Shown: positions 11,722 through 25,100 of the stretch, piece by piece | How the letters are laid out: each line of letters starts with the position of its first letter | How positions within the stretch are numbered: position 1 is the first letter of the stretch | Source of the DNA: Amaranthus tricolor | Lineage: Eukaryota; Streptophyta; Magnoliopsida; Caryophyllales; Amaranthaceae | DNA: 64,000 bases | Direction of reading: 5' to 3' | Assembly (NCBI RefSeq): GCF_026212465.1 | Contig: NC_080060.1 | Coordinates: 14,501,992-14,565,991 of the forward strand | Translations under genes and position numbers: made by a program | Notes under the pieces: generated by a model | The model's database searches: none | Told to the model about the DNA's origin: nothing | The model's input: the letters and a program-made list of their open reading frames with translations, nothing else

Positions 11722-12837
11722 TTACTTTTGTTTTTGGCACTTTCTCACATAAAGTGGTTCAAACTTGGTTTGTTTTGCATGAAATTTGGCACACAACACT
11801 ATTTGGTATATATTATTGTGGTGAAATGGTTAAAATTGAAAACAATAGTCATATGCTTGATATTACGTGCTAAGTTGCATTTTTAAGGTTCTTAAAGCGT
11901 TTTTGGCACTTTCTCGCATAAAGTGGTCCAAACTTGGTTTATTTTGCATGAAACTTGGAACACAACAATATTTGGTATATATTATTGTGTTTAAATGGTT
12001 AGAATTTAAATTATGTTCCTATGTTGTTCTGATATTATCATATTCATATTCATTCAGGTACTTATCTACAATGCATTTTTTTAGAGATGAAATTGTCCCC
12101 GAGGTTGAGACTTCTAATAATGAGCATCATAGTGAGTTGGATAAGGACTATGATCCCGTGATGGAGAAGGACACAATTGATGATGATCATGACTCCGAAG
12201 AGAGGGCAGACAAAGAGGATGACGACCCATTTGTTAGACACAAGCGTATGGCTGAAGACGCCCCACATATCCCTCGAATATAGAAATATTACCAACCGAT
12301 GCTCCCACTACCACTACTAGCATTGGTTCTAAGAAGCGAAAAGTACGAGGTCCTACAAAAAGCCTCAAAGTCACAGAACCCATATACTTGGAATACAATG
12401 CATTGGTTCAACCCTGTGGCAAATGGTGTAGGCAATATGGAAAACAAATCGGCATATGTATCCGTAAGATTTCCATATTGTACGCATAGAACGAGGTTCC
12501 AGAGGGTTTGAAGAACTCTCTATGGGATGATACTGCAGTAAGCAACTTTACTATTTTTATTCATTTTAAAATTAATTTAATTGACACTAATAAATATAAT
12601 TTTTCTTTTGTAGAATCTTTTTCACATTGAGAATGATGAGAAGAAGAAGAATGTTTTTCTTTCAGCTATTGCTGAAAGATTCAGAGATTTCAAATCCTAG
12701 CTTGTGACTAGCTGCATTACCAAGAAACGTGCCCGTAAGACCAAGAACGTCAAAACGGGAAACGAAGGTGGAAACGAATGTGTTGCCTCAGTTATACTAA
12801 ACGACACAATTTTCAAGAGGTGACTCCTTGTTCTCTT
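11722..12837 (+). mobile_element. CACTA (Ptta/En/Spm) transposase-related fragment in the NUPT
   Basis: Non-plastid sequence between the trnK intron and psbA. An acidic coding stretch (12085-12280) leads into RGPTKSLKVTEPIYLEYNAL and KQIGICIRKISILYA, then EVPEGLKNSLWDDT. Next comes an intron (about 12537-12613, gtaag to ttttgtag), then NLFHIENDEKKKNVFLSAI and a basic tail. The RGPT, isoleucine-rich and W.EVP..LK..LW pattern is that of the plant Ptta/En/Spm transposase-associated family. Two tryptophan codons are now TAG and a stop lies at 12281-12283, so it is dead. It contains no catalytic DDE core. Terminal CACTA ends were not found. Confidence 0.75.
11731..12025 (+). repeat. Direct duplication of about 120 bp, spaced 169 bp
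   Basis: Copy 1 starts at 11731 and copy 2 at 11900. Both begin tttttggcactttctc and contain ttggtatatattattgtg. They diverge by scattered substitutions. They lie upstream of the transposase-like exon and may be element leader or subterminal repeats. Confidence 0.85.
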
Positions 12838-13457
<620 letters not shown>

Positions 13458-13653
13458 AATTTCGTTTTTAGTTTAGTATAGATGAGTTATTGAAAGTAAA
13501 GGAATAATACCGTTTTTCTTATTTTGTTAAGAAATTGGTTATTTCTCGTTTATTAGTACTAGTCAATTTTTTTAATTCAAAATGGATTCAAGACTTAATC
13601 AAAGGCAAGTTCTGAATACTGAACTTAGAAATAAATTTTGAATTTTAGGTAGG

Positions 13654-13729
13654 GGCGGATGTAGCCAAATGGATCAAGGCAATGGATTGTGAATCCACCA
13701 TGCACGGGTTCAATTCCTGTCGTTCGCCC
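13654..13729 (+). tRNA. trnH-GUG: NUPT copy of plastid trnH-GUG
   Basis: GGCGGAT at the 5' end pairs with GTTCGCC at 13722-13728. Anticodon GTG lies in TTGTGAA. Differences from the plastid gene as I remember it are C-to-T or G-to-A. It marks the end of the large single-copy segment. Confidence 0.88.
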
Positions 13730-13964
13730 ATCCAATTCAACATTATGGATATCAATTGTGTGGCCAATCATTGTGGGTATAATGCTAGATGCCCGTTACC
13801 AAGTTACTATTATTTCTTTTTCCGCCTTTGTGTTAAGCTTCTCAATTTTTCTTAATAAATGATTCGCTACAAAAGGATTTTTTTAGTGAACGTGTCACAA
13901 TTAATTACTCCTATATTTTTTTTATGTAAAGATGAAAAAACTAATTCTATTTTCATTTTCTTTT
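13730..13964. other. NUPT spacer between trnH and rpl2
   Basis: Plastid-like sequence at the position of the IR/LSC junction. I could not assign it to rps19 or another gene. A short open stretch starting at 13745 is probably not a gene. Confidence 0.4.
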
Positions 13965-14781
13965 CTATTTACTACATCGAGGAATAATAAAATTATCACT
14001 ATATTTATTCCTTTTTCTACTTCTTCCAAGTGCAGGATAACCCTAAGGGGTTGTGGGGGTTTTTTCTACCAATTGGGGCCCTGGCCTCACCACCCCCATG
14101 AGGATGGTCTATAGGGTTCATAACTACTCCTCTTACTATAGGACGCTTACCTAGCCAACGCTTAGATCAGGCTCTACCAAACCTTTTCTGGTTCACTCCA
14201 ACATTTCCCACTTGTTCGACTATTGCTGAGCGGTTTTTGGATATCAAACGTACCTCCCCAGAAGGTAATTTTAATGTGTCCTATTTTCCCTCTCTTGCAA
14301 TCAGTTTTGCTATAGCACTTGCTACTCTAGCTAATTGTCCACCCTTTCCAAGTGTGATTTCTTTGTTATGTATGGCCGTACCTAAGGGCATATCGGTCAA
14401 GCGTAAGGCATTTCCCATTTTTATAGGAACTTCTATACCAGAAACAATGGTAGCTCCAATTATAGCCCATCGGGGATGTAAAATATATTTCTTCTCACCA
14501 TCCCCGTAGTGTATGAGACAAATGTATTCATTTCGATTAGGGTCATATTCTATGGTTACGATTCTACCATATATGTCTTTCATTCCGTCGAAAATCGATT
14601 TTACGGTATAGACACTTATGACCCCCCCATGCCTTGCAGTAATGATTCCTCTGGAATTACGACCTTTACCACAACGACGTTGTCCATAGATCAAATTATT
14701 TCGTGGATTGGATTTCACTTGATTGTCTACGGCTCCATTACGTATACTCGAGGTAGAAGTTTTGTACTAATGTATCTCCAT
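13965..14781 (-). pseudogene. rpl2: NUPT rpl2 pseudogene, intronless form
   Basis: Plastid ribosomal protein L2. The start ATG (14781) is followed at codon 5 by TAG, then [20 protein letters not shown]. Further segments are [41 protein letters not shown] and then directly [12 protein letters not shown] without the usual group II intron. The end reads RKRNKYSDN and a TAG at 13965-13967. The span is 817 bp against 825 bp for an intact intronless gene, so a few small indels shift the frame. Loss of the rpl2 intron is a known Caryophyllales plastid trait, although it also occurred independently in some other lineages. Confidence 0.95.
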
Positions 14782-14799
14782 GCTATTAAGTATGTTGCT

Positions 14800-15067
14800 T
14801 TAAATTCTTTTCTTTCTAAGAGGTGGAATAGAATAACTCGATTGAAAAGTAATGATCATGCGTCTGTAATGCATTATATGTCCCATAATAGGTCTCATTC
14901 TTCTACCCTTTCTCGGGAGTTGATGACTATTCATAACTATTACAAAGTTTGACTCAATGCTTTATTTCTGTCCTAGTTGATCTTGATTCGACATTAGAAG
15001 TATATTGATTTTTCCTTAATAACCGAATACTTTTGTCTGTAAATACTGCATATTTGATTCCATCCAT
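14800..15067 (-). pseudogene. rpl23: NUPT rpl23 pseudogene, 14 nt short
   Basis: Plastid ribosomal protein L23. It starts [17 protein letters not shown] at 15067 and ends IPPLRKKRI and TAA at 14800-14802. The region from MNSHQLP through [17 protein letters not shown] is recognisable. The total of 268 nt is 14 less than the standard 282, and the gap sits near 14942-14950, where the normal ELFFGVKVIA codons are collapsed. From memory, the spinach plastid rpl23 pseudogene has a 14 bp deletion, so the gene was probably already broken in the donor plastid. Confidence 0.9.
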
Positions 15068-15232
15068 AAATCTATTTTCTTCCCTGTTAGAACGATTTTC
15101 AATAAGAATGCTAGTTCTTACTGTTCATATGTTATGATATGAATATACCACACCAATTCCTTATATATGAATGATAAGATTCCATCGATACAGAGCCAAT
15201 TCTAATAGACTTATTGGAGGGTCCCATTGGTG

Positions 15233-15306
15233 TGCATCTAATAGAAATTGAACCTACGAATTCGCCAATTATGAGTTGGGTGCTTTAACCATTTAGCCAT
15301 GGATGC
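15233..15306 (-). tRNA. trnI-CAU: NUPT copy of plastid trnI-CAU
   Basis: Minus-strand 74 nt tRNA. GCATCCA (15306-15300) pairs with TAGATGC near 15234. Anticodon CAT lies in CTCATAA, and the T arm reads GGTTCAATT. It lies between rpl23 and ycf2 as in the plastid inverted repeat. A few substitutions are present in the acceptor and T stems. Confidence 0.87.
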
Positions 15307-15394
15307 TTAACGGGGATCCTCGTACATGGTGAATAACCAAATTTCAATTGAAAGGAAACCTTTAGGATAAATCAATGCAATTTAGGAGGAATCA

Positions 15395-18385
15395 ATGAAA
15401 GGACATCAATTCAAATCCTGAATTTTCAAATTGCGAAAGATTAAGAATTCTCATTATTTCTTAGATTCATGGACCCAATTCAATTCAGTATGATCTTTCA
15501 ATCACATTTTTTTCCACCAAGAACGTTTTATAAAATTCTTTGACCCCCGAATTTTGAGTATCCTACTTTCAAGAAATTCACAGGGTTCAACAACCAATCA
15601 ATATTTCACGATCAAGGGTGTAGTACTCTTTAGTGGTCATTATATATCGTATTACCAATCGAAATATGGTCGAAAGAAAAAATCTCTATTTGATAGGGCT
15701 TCTTCCTATACCTATGAATTCCATTGGACCCAGAAATGATACATTGAAAAAATCCTTTTGGTCTTCCATTATCAATAGGCTGATTGTTTCGCTACTCTAT
15801 CTTCCAAATGGAAAGAAGAATTCTAAGAGTTATTTACCTGATCCGAAAGAGAGTACTTGGTTTCTTCCAATAACTAAAAAGTGTATCATGCCTGAATCTA
15901 ACCGGGGTTCGCGATGGTGGAGGAACTAAATCGAAAAAAAGAGGGATTCTAGCTGTAAGATATCTAATGAAACCGTCGCTAGAATTGAGATATCTTTCAA
16001 AGAGAAAGATATCTGGAGTTTCCCTTTGTATATTATATGGATGATCCGATCGGCAAGGACCACGATTGGAAATTGTTTGATTACCTTTCTCTGAGGAAGA
16101 GGCGAAACACAATCAACTTGAATTCAAGATAGCTTTTCGAAATCGTAGTGAAGCACTGGATTTGTTTTCTCATGTCTGCTTTTCATGAAAAAATACCAAT
16201 TGAAGTGGACAGTTTCTTCAAAGAACAAGGGCCTGGGTCAACTAGTGAATCAAATGATATTGAGCATGCTTCCCAGCTCTTCTCGAGAAACAAATGGGCT
16301 ATTTCTTTGCAAAATTGTGCTCATTTTCATATGTGGCAATTCCACCAAGATTTATTTGTTAGTTGGGAGAAGAATTCGTACGAATTGGATTTTTTAAGGA
16401 ACGCATCGAGAGAGAATTGGATTTAGCTGGACAATGTGTGTTTGGTAAATAATGATTGGTTTTTTAGCAAGGTACGGAATGTATCGTCAAATATTCAATA
16501 CAATACCACAAGATCTAGTTTTGTTCAAGTAACGGATTCTATACAAGATCCATTCGTTCTTTATTCTCTAACAGATGGTCAGAACTTCATCTGGGTTCAA
16601 ATCCTACTGAGAGGTCCACTAGAGATCAAAAATTGTTGAAGAAACAACAAGATGTTTCTTTTGCCCATTTTAGACGATCGGAAAATAACGAAATGGTTAA
16701 TATATTCAAGATAATTAAGTATTTATAAAGTACCGACTCAATTCATCATATTTCATCAGATCCGAGATGTGATATGGTTCCGAAGGATGAACCGGATATG
16801 GATAGTTCGCTAAGATATCATTCTTGAACAAAAATTCATTTTTTTACTTATTTCATCTATTCCATGACTGAAACAAGGGGGATACACATTACACCACGAT
16901 TTTGAATCCGGAGAGAAATTTTAAGAAATGGCGGATCTATTAACTCTATCAATAACCGAGCCGGATTTGGTGTATCATAAGGGATTTGCCTTTTCTATTG
17001 ATTCCTGCAGATTGGATCAAAAACAACTCTTGAATGTGGTATTTAACTCCAGGGATGAATCGAAAAAGAAATCTTTATTGGTTCTATCTCCTATTTTTTA
17101 TGAATCTTTTTATCGAAGGATCCAAAAAAACGGGTTTCGGATCTCCTACGGGTTTTATTTGGAATACAGAAAACAAAAAAACCATACTCTGAATCATAGA
17201 ACTATAAGGAAATATACGATCAACCAACATTTATCAAATTTGAAAAAGAGTCAGAAGAATGGGTTGATCCTCTTATTTTTATTTCTCGAACCGAGAGATT
17301 CATGAATCGAGATCCCCATGCGTATAGATACAAATGGTTCAATGAGAGCAAAAATTTCCAGGAACATTTGGAACATTTCGTTTATGAGTAGAGGAGCCAT
17401 TTTCATGTAGTGTTCGATCAATTACGTATTAATCAATTTTCGACTTATTGGTCTGAGGTTATCGACAAAAAAGATTTGTCTAAGTCACTTTGTTTCTTTT
17501 TGTCCAATTCATTTCGTTTCTTTTTGTCCAAGTCCCTTTTCAAGTTGCTTCTCTTTTTGTCTAACTCACTTCCTTTTTTATTTGTGAGTTTCGAGAATAT
17601 CCCTATTAAGAGGTCCGATATCCACATTTATGAATTGAAAGGTCCGAATGATCAACTCTACAATCCCTTGTTAGAATCATAAGGTCTTCAAATCGTTCAT
17701 TTGAAAAAATTGAAAGCTTTCTTATTGGATGATCATGATACTTTCAAAAAATCGAAATTCTTGATCAATGGAGGAATAATATCACCATTTTTGTTCAATA
17801 AGATACCAAAGTGGATGATTGACTCATTCCAATACTAGAAATAATCACGGGAAATCCTTTGATACCACGATTTCCTATTTCTCAATGATATCCCACGATC
17901 AAAACAATTGATTGAATCCTGTAAAACCATTTCATAGAAGTTCATTGAAATCTTATTTTTATAAAGCAAATCGACTTCGATTCTTGAATAATCAACATCA
18001 CTTCTGCTTCTATTGTAACAAAAAATTCGCTTTTTATATGGAAAAGGCCCGTATCAATAATTCTGAGTTACATATAGACAATTCCTCAATATCTTGTTCA
18101 TTCACAACAAAACATTTTATTTGTGTGTCGGTAAAAAAAACATGCTTTTTTGGAGAGAGATACTATTTCACCAGTTGAGTCACATGTATCTAACATATGC
18201 GTACCTAACGATTTTCCGATTTGATCCGATTTATTCGTTCGTAGAACTATTTACTCGATCGCAGGCATTTCTGGAACACCTCTAACAGAGGGACAAATAG
18301 TCAATTTTAAAAGAACTTATGGTAAACCACCTCTTTCCAATATTAATCTATCTGATTCAGAAAGGAGGAACTTGCACAAATCAAT
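15395..18385 (+). pseudogene. ycf2: NUPT 5' ycf2 pseudogene, truncated
   Basis: Starts ATGAAAGGACATCAATTC (MKGHQFKS) and follows ycf2 for about 3 kb in several broken frames: [123 protein letters not shown] and [16 protein letters not shown]. Intact ycf2 is over 2,000 codons, so only the first half or so is present. It has many stops and frameshifts, and large internal deletions (for example between QVTDSIQ and LTDGQN near 16540). Where similarity stops marks the right NUPT edge. The function of Ycf2 (an FtsH-like ATPase complex in plastid import) is irrelevant here because the copy is dead. Confidence 0.94.
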
Positions 18386-18397
18386 TGTAGATCGAAC

Positions 18398-20610
18398 TAT
18401 ATTATTTTTATAGGCACTAATACTTATCCTCTCTATTATGTACTCCTTCTGTCCATATGAATTTGCACCATAAGACTTAAAACCTCTTACATATATTTGA
18501 ATTTTATGGTACAATTCAAAAGGATAATGGGTAGTATATCTCTTTCACAATTACAATGCAATAACGACGGTGGCTATTATAGTCTCAATTGCAAGAAATT
18601 AGGGTTGGTAACAAAATTCACTAGATTAGTTCTATCGTTTGTTTAAATAAATTCTTTTTTTCCATTCATTTTGATTTTTTATCATCTTAAGTGTAAATTT
18701 ATATTCAAGTCATCTTTGGTCTCCTTGTCTATTTTTAAACCACATAATTTCTAACTTTTTATCTTCCTTACTAGTGCACCAATACCTTGTCTTCGCCCAT
18801 GTCTAATCTTTTTTTAAGGATTTCCTTTTATTGTCTCCTCAACATATGCGACTCTTAACCTTTTATGCTTTCGTTTTGAATTCTATTTCTAAAAGTATGT
18901 TCATTTATCCATTTAAGTATTTGTATGTCTATTAATTACTCTCATATAGTTGCACTTATCAATAGTCGTTCAGTAAAAATTTTTGACCTATATATAATTT
19001 TAGGGACATACTTCAATCACAAAATTATCTGAATCGTGGCTTTAAATTTTTTCCACCCACAATGAAATTTATTGGTTACATCATTCTATGTCCCGCAACT
19101 TTGGAATATGTATATTTTTCAAGTGTAGTGACATAGCAAGGACACTATTGACGATCCCCTCATGCGCAAAATCCTAAATTTTGTAGGGACGGGGAGGACG
19201 AAAAACAAACCCTCTCACAAATTATAATAAAGACTTAATTAAGAAAGTCAACAAACACATCATGCCACACTTAGTGAATTAACTATCTATAATGTTATGT
19301 TCCATAAAATATTAATCTTTTGCTTTAAAATTAAGCATAACAATTATTTTCTAATACGTATAACGTAATTACTCTAAAAATATTATAATAATATAATTGT
19401 CGTTGTTGAAGTAAAGGAAAATACTATGATATTATATTATTACAAGAAAATAAATAGCCACAAGAAATCGTAAGGATTATTCCTTAAGAACAGAAAATCA
19501 GTGACTTGCAATCCATTGAAATGAATATAAGAGCTTAAGAATTATATTTCTTAAACTAGGTGATAATCAGGATATTAGGATCAAATCTCATTTACATTAG
19601 ATTGTTTTGTAGCTCACTTTACGTTAAAAGAGATAATTATGTTTATTAAATTTTTTGTCATATTTGTATCATTAAGGAATATAAATAAATTTTAAATTAA
19701 TTATATCTCATTTCACTTTAAATACTTGTATACATTATGTACATTGTATGATTTATACTCTATCATCTGCGCGCATACTCTATCATCTTTGCAATGTGCG
19801 CGCAGATGATTGTGAAAATTTAGTTCATGACAAATAAATCACAACAAAAGACAAAAAATTTGATTACATGTTTAATATAATTGTATTTATACTTCTATTT
19901 ATTTATTTTGAATAAAAGGCCAAACCGTTCATACATGAAGTATACAATATAAAATTATGAGTATTTTTAATAAATAAAAATAACATATCAATCTATGCTA
20001 ACAAAAAAAAATATTACATTAATTTATACTTCTAAAAAGTATTACAACTATTAATAACATACTTGAAAAATAAATTTAACATAAAAATATTTAAAATTAT
20101 TTTATATAAGTTTAAACAAAAAAAAAAAAATACTATGTTTGTCATAAAAAATATAAGTGACTTGCATAAAGATAATAACAACCTAAATCGTATTAGAATT
20201 AAGCAATGCATTTAAGTAACCATTAGTATAAATAAAACAATACTAATAAAAGCATATTATCTTTTAACCATCTCAAAATATCTAATACATTAATCAAATA
20301 ATATTCATTTAATAACTAAAATTGATAAGATATTTTATAAATAATTGAAAAAAAATATGATTTTCTAATATATTAAATGATGTGATTAAAAAGTATAAAA
20401 TCAATCAATATGAATAATATTATAGTCATAGTTAGAAAGTAATAAAGTAAAAGATATAAATATTAGTCATAATAAAAATGACATTATTATTGAATTTTAG
20501 AGGGAAAATTTTTGTTATACTTGTGACACGTAAGCAATATTAAAAAGTGTTGATATCAACAGTGTTTTATTTTAGTAATAGTTATAAATTTAAAGGCAGA
20601 ATTATTAGGA
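18398..20610. other. Intergenic, no gene seen
   Basis: AT-rich, no convincing coding region. At 18443-18535 a small dyad (gaatttgcaccataa against its inverse ttatggtacaattca, with an actccttctgtcc edge) suggests a decayed MITE. A palindromic cgcgcagatgat-type pair lies near 19767-19810. Confidence 0.5.
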
Positions 20611-20623
20611 TTTATTATTATTA

Positions 20624-20670
<47 letters not shown>
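20611..20670. repeat. (ATT)n microsatellite
   Basis: About 20 ATT units with one interruption. Confidence 0.95.
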
Positions 20671-21204
20671 GTTCAAGATAATAATTAACCACAAAAAACA
20701 AAAAACATTATTATTTGTTGGATATAGGAAATTAGTGGCTACAATTTGTTGAGTTGAAATAAATAGGAGCCTAACGTTTCCAAGAACATGAAGAGTTTGG
20801 AAAAGTAAGGTATAAGAGAAGGCTGAATTAATAATGAATGATTTATGGCAGGTTTCCTCCACACATGACTTTGGCCATCACATCTATATTTAAAGTTAAG
20901 AGCCAACCCTTGACAATTTAACATAAGAGCGACACCGCCCCTTAGTATGCTTCATGATGCCATCCATGTATATGTAAATAACTAGGTTTGTTTCTTTTAT
21001 GTCATCTTTGGGATCATTTGATAAAATTAGTAACCATGAGTTAAGAGAGAGATTAGAGAATGCTTTTTTGTCGATTAAGTTGTTTGAAAATAGGTTAAAG
21101 CAGTTTGGATATGTCAAAAGGAAGACTGGAAATAACATCCAATGAAGATTGACATTACAATAAAATTTAACTTTTCGCGATAATAGATTTAATGGCACAA
21201 AAAA
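20671..21204. other. Intergenic, no gene seen
   Basis: No coding signal that I trust. The minus-strand open frames here are short and composition-driven. Confidence 0.4.
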
Positions 21205-21207
21205 TGC

Positions 21208-21516
21208 CACTAATCAATATTTTTTAGTGTAATAATTGTTAGTTTTATTTGAAGTTCTATTATAAAGTGATTTAGTGACACTTTACTTTGCCTTTAGTGG
21301 AACATGTAATTGTTACTATAGTCTGTAGTGACATTTATAAGAAATATCACTAGATCCTATGTTGCAAAAAACTTTAATATAATTTTTTATTATGCTGCTA
21401 AAGGGTCTAACAAATGTCACTAAATGCATTATATATACTATTAGAAATTTAAAGTAGTGACATTTAAATTAAATGTCGCTAAATATATCTCAGTTAACGC
21501 AAATAATGTTGTAGTG
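21208..21516. mobile_element. Mini-CACTA element with TGC target-site duplication
   Basis: 309 bp non-autonomous element. The left end starts CACTAATCAATATTT. The right end, on the minus strand, starts CACTACAACATTATTT. Flanking tgc trinucleotides (21205-21207 and 21517-21519) fit the 3 bp duplication of CACTA elements. Subterminal motifs agtgacattt and aatgtc(a/g)ctaaa repeat in both orientations, as is usual for transposase binding regions of this superfamily. Confidence 0.7.
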
Positions 21517-21649
21517 TGCAGAATGCCCTTTATACATTTCTACCTTAGTTATCTATCCAATTTCATAGTTCCCTTTATGTGAGACTCATTTACCTTTAAT
21601 TATTATCACAACTTAGTTACAATTTTGATGTGGTCTGTTTGTTGTAGGT

Positions 21650-21812
21650 GTCTTCACAAGCGAGATGTATATCATTCATATTCTCTTTGCGGAGCCTATC
21701 CTTTTGCCCGCAATGCTCTTTTCCCTTTTTTTGGAGGTGAGTACGAGTATGTTCTGTCCACTACCTTCCTCCCCCAGACACCGACCTATGCGGAATACTG
21801 TATTGATAACTA
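21650..21812 (+). mobile_element. Au/TS-type SINE remnant
   Basis: The segment tttgcccgcaatgctctttt, then gtgagtacgagtatgttctg, then cccccagacaccgacctatg and cggaatactg follows the 3' half of common plant SINEs. It is related to the SINE in intron 3 of the hydrolase gene. A chance exon-like look (ttgttgtag before, gtgagt after) does not make it a gene. Confidence 0.5.
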
Positions 21813-21876
21813 AAACTATGATTAAATTGATTATATATGATAAGAAATTAATTCAAACCAAAAAAATAAGTTGATA

Positions 21877-22137
21877 CTCTCTCTATTTTTTTTTGTTTCT
21901 TTCACTTTACTTTTTCCAAAGTTTTTAATACAAATTTTAAACCTCAATATCTCTAAATACATATAATAAAAAATTATAAAAAAATACATAATAAAAAAGT
22001 ATGCATTAAAACGAATCTAACGAGATCTCACATGGATATATTTTATCTTCTAAATATATGTCAAAAACATTAATTAAATTTATTTCTTCTTAAGGTGAAA
22101 TATTTCTAATAAAAAGATCATTAGAAAATGGAGAAAG
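21877..22137. mobile_element. Mariner-like MITE
   Basis: 261 bp element flanked by TA. The left end is ctctctctattttt; the right end, inverted, is ctttctccattttc. The internal aatctaacgagatctcacat motif is typical of abundant Stowaway-like MITEs. No coding capacity. Confidence 0.6.
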
Positions 22138-25100
22138 TATTACACTATCAGCCTTATCATATCCCTCTTAAAGAATAGTTATTTGATCTAGTATTGTAGA
22201 TGCAACATGTCTTTCTCATAAATAAAACTAAATTTCACTTGAAATAATAATGGGGATAATAATATTCAAACGTGTAACTTTCAAATATTTAAGCTCATGA
22301 TTTTAGTTTCGCAACATCATATTATATGATATATACTATATAAACAAAAGAATGATATTTTGTTCAAGCAAACATATAAAGTTGAATGCTCATATATTTT
22401 ATTTATTCAATTTGATATAATCCATGGACGTGGGAGACACTTCATCCTACTACTTATAAACCTCATCTTGGACTTAATATAATTAATGTTCATGATAAAA
22501 ATTGTACCAAAAAATTGCTACCTTCATCATATTCCTTTTAATTAAATACATGTTATCTTTAAATGTAGAGTTCTATTTTGACGGTTTCCTTATGTGTTGT
22601 AATAATTGTACAAAATATACATTTTTTTCATGATTGTGAAAGTAAAATGAAATGGAAAAATTAATATTAATAATCTAATTTTTTATTTGTTTGCCGTAAA
22701 TAATCTTAACAGTTCAACATTTACCCTTAGTTCGTTGTGAATAATTTAACCTTTTTCTTAATTTGCTGGCTAGTATACTCTATTATTACCTATTATTAAT
22801 AATATGATATGTTGTGGGCAAATATATGACTAAGGTTAGATTATTAGAAAATAAATCTAAAAGTAGAATTACTCACAGCGAATTAGTGAAAAATCGCACT
22901 ATTAATATCAATTTTTTCAAATAAAAAATTATATTTGACAAAAAAAATTATTACATTAAATTTACCAGTCGATAATAGGAAAAGGCCTGAAAAAGTGTAT
23001 TGAGATTAGAGCATCGGGCATTTCATAACATTTATGCATGACTTCAGAACACTATAATAACACTTATTACCATGATAAATTCTAATAATATATTTTAAGT
23101 CTTAAGTATCAGTCATGACTTGAGAAACAAAATAGAAATTAAAAAAATAAACCTTTATAATTAAATAAACGACAATCACATATATAGTTATAAGGACCAT
23201 ATATATAAAAAAGAAATATTTTTATATTTTTTTCATGTAATTTAATATTTGTTTTGTTTGTAAAGATAAGATTCTCAATGTATAAGAGAGTTCATTACGC
23301 TTAAATAAAGAATTACGAATGACTATTAATAAAATTAAAGAATACTCTAGTTTTTATTAAAAAAAAATAAATAAATAAATAAATAAATAAAATAATAACT
23401 GTATTACATTAGAAATAAGAAATAAAAAGGGGTTGACAATTGCTTTCATTTTCAAGTCTTGATTTGAGCAACAAAACTAGGAACGTTGCATTTCCTAACC
23501 TAGAAATGTGCCGTAATAAATAATTATACATGCACTATAATTTTATTTTACGTACAATAACGTATTAACCTAATAAAACTTGTGGAATAGGGATGTTAAT
23601 TAGAGTGAGTAATTACACAAATTTTTAAATAAAACGGTCTTATGTTGAGACAATCTATATTGGATTGGGTAATATATATTTAGTCTATTCAAGTGATCAC
23701 TTATAATTTTAAAGTGAACAAGTAAAAAAATGGATTAATTGTATGAGTCAATCTCATGGTATGACGGTCTCATACAAGACAATCGGAGTAGTCAGCTCGG
23801 CTTGTAAAAACCTTCTCAAAATGAGAAGGGCCTATATAATTAATTTAATTAACGCAAAAAATATACATGGGTCAGCACAATATGGTTGATTGCATATTGA
23901 AATTGTCTCATTTAATAATTTATGGGATTGGGGTGTGTTGGAGACCAATTGCACATTTGCACCAGGCCCACAAAACTAAGAGTGTATAATATATGTAAAA
24001 AAAATCATAGTGAAATAATATTGTAATAAAGTAGAATAGATGGTTAAAATTTCACTTAATATAGCAATGGACATTTGATCAAATCGTATACATTACAATG
24101 GACATTCCAAAAAACATCTCTCTAATATCATCTCTTACATTGTTTAACTTTCACTCATTAGTAATCACCAACTTGATTTACAAAAAATATCAAAATTTTA
24201 TTTCCTAGTTTTTCTTTTCCATTAAACTTTTACATTTTTCTATTATTGGTCATCAACCATTAATTTTTTTTTTCAATTTCTTCTTAACATACATTAGAGA
24301 TGACAATATAATTTTTAAAAGAAATGTTCTTGACTATTTTTTAAAAGTAACAATATATAGCACTTAAAATTAAAATTATGTCGATTATTTATTTTAGTTT
24401 AAGAAAAATCTCTAAATTTTTTGCTCACCCCTTATGTTATGCAAAGGATTTCCTAACTTTTTGGTTAAATATATGGCTTCTTATTTGATAAAACAACTAA
24501 AAATAACTAAGATAAATGCCTTAAAACCAACTAGAAGATGATCTTGAGCGATAATCCTAAAATTTGTAGTTTTTTCATTGTTCTTTTGATACATTTTTTT
24601 TTCAAATGTTGATTCGACCCCTTTGATCGATCCATCGTCTTATGTTATAATGAAAGATAATATAAGTCGTTTACTATTGATTAGTGCATGCAATTATTTT
24701 CCATGTAGTTTATTTTTTTGTAGCATGTAATAAACCGGAAGATTACAAGAATCTTCATTATAACCGTTTGCTATATTATTTAGCAACATATTAGTTGCTT
24801 TAAATTCGTTGATCCAACGACTATAAGATTTCTATCTTTTTTTATTAGATCTTACAATATATGATTTTCATCTATATTCATTTTCGGTAAGATATTAAAT
24901 TAATTTTGTATAGATTTCAAATATATGACAAGATACTAGTTGATTTATTTCCTAAAAGTTTGCGCCATATATTTCTAGAGACATATGGTATATATACTTG
25001 CGTTAATTTTTTTATGATATATTCTAAAACATATTGATCGTATTCTAAGTAATAATTAGTTTTCCTATTGCTCTTTCTAGTTTATACTAACACGTTTTAT
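22138..25100. other. Intergenic, no gene seen
   Basis: AT-rich sequence. At 23627-23785 two copies of a (g)acggtctyatgt/caagac type motif lie about 135 bp apart, each with an internal dyad; this resembles a decayed MITE. An (AAAT)n tract lies near 23367-23392. No coding region was recognised. Confidence 0.4.

Noticed and set aside
21651..21737. An exon flanked by ttgttgtag and gtgagt
   Set aside because: The stretch matches the body of a SINE and has no supporting neighbouring exons.
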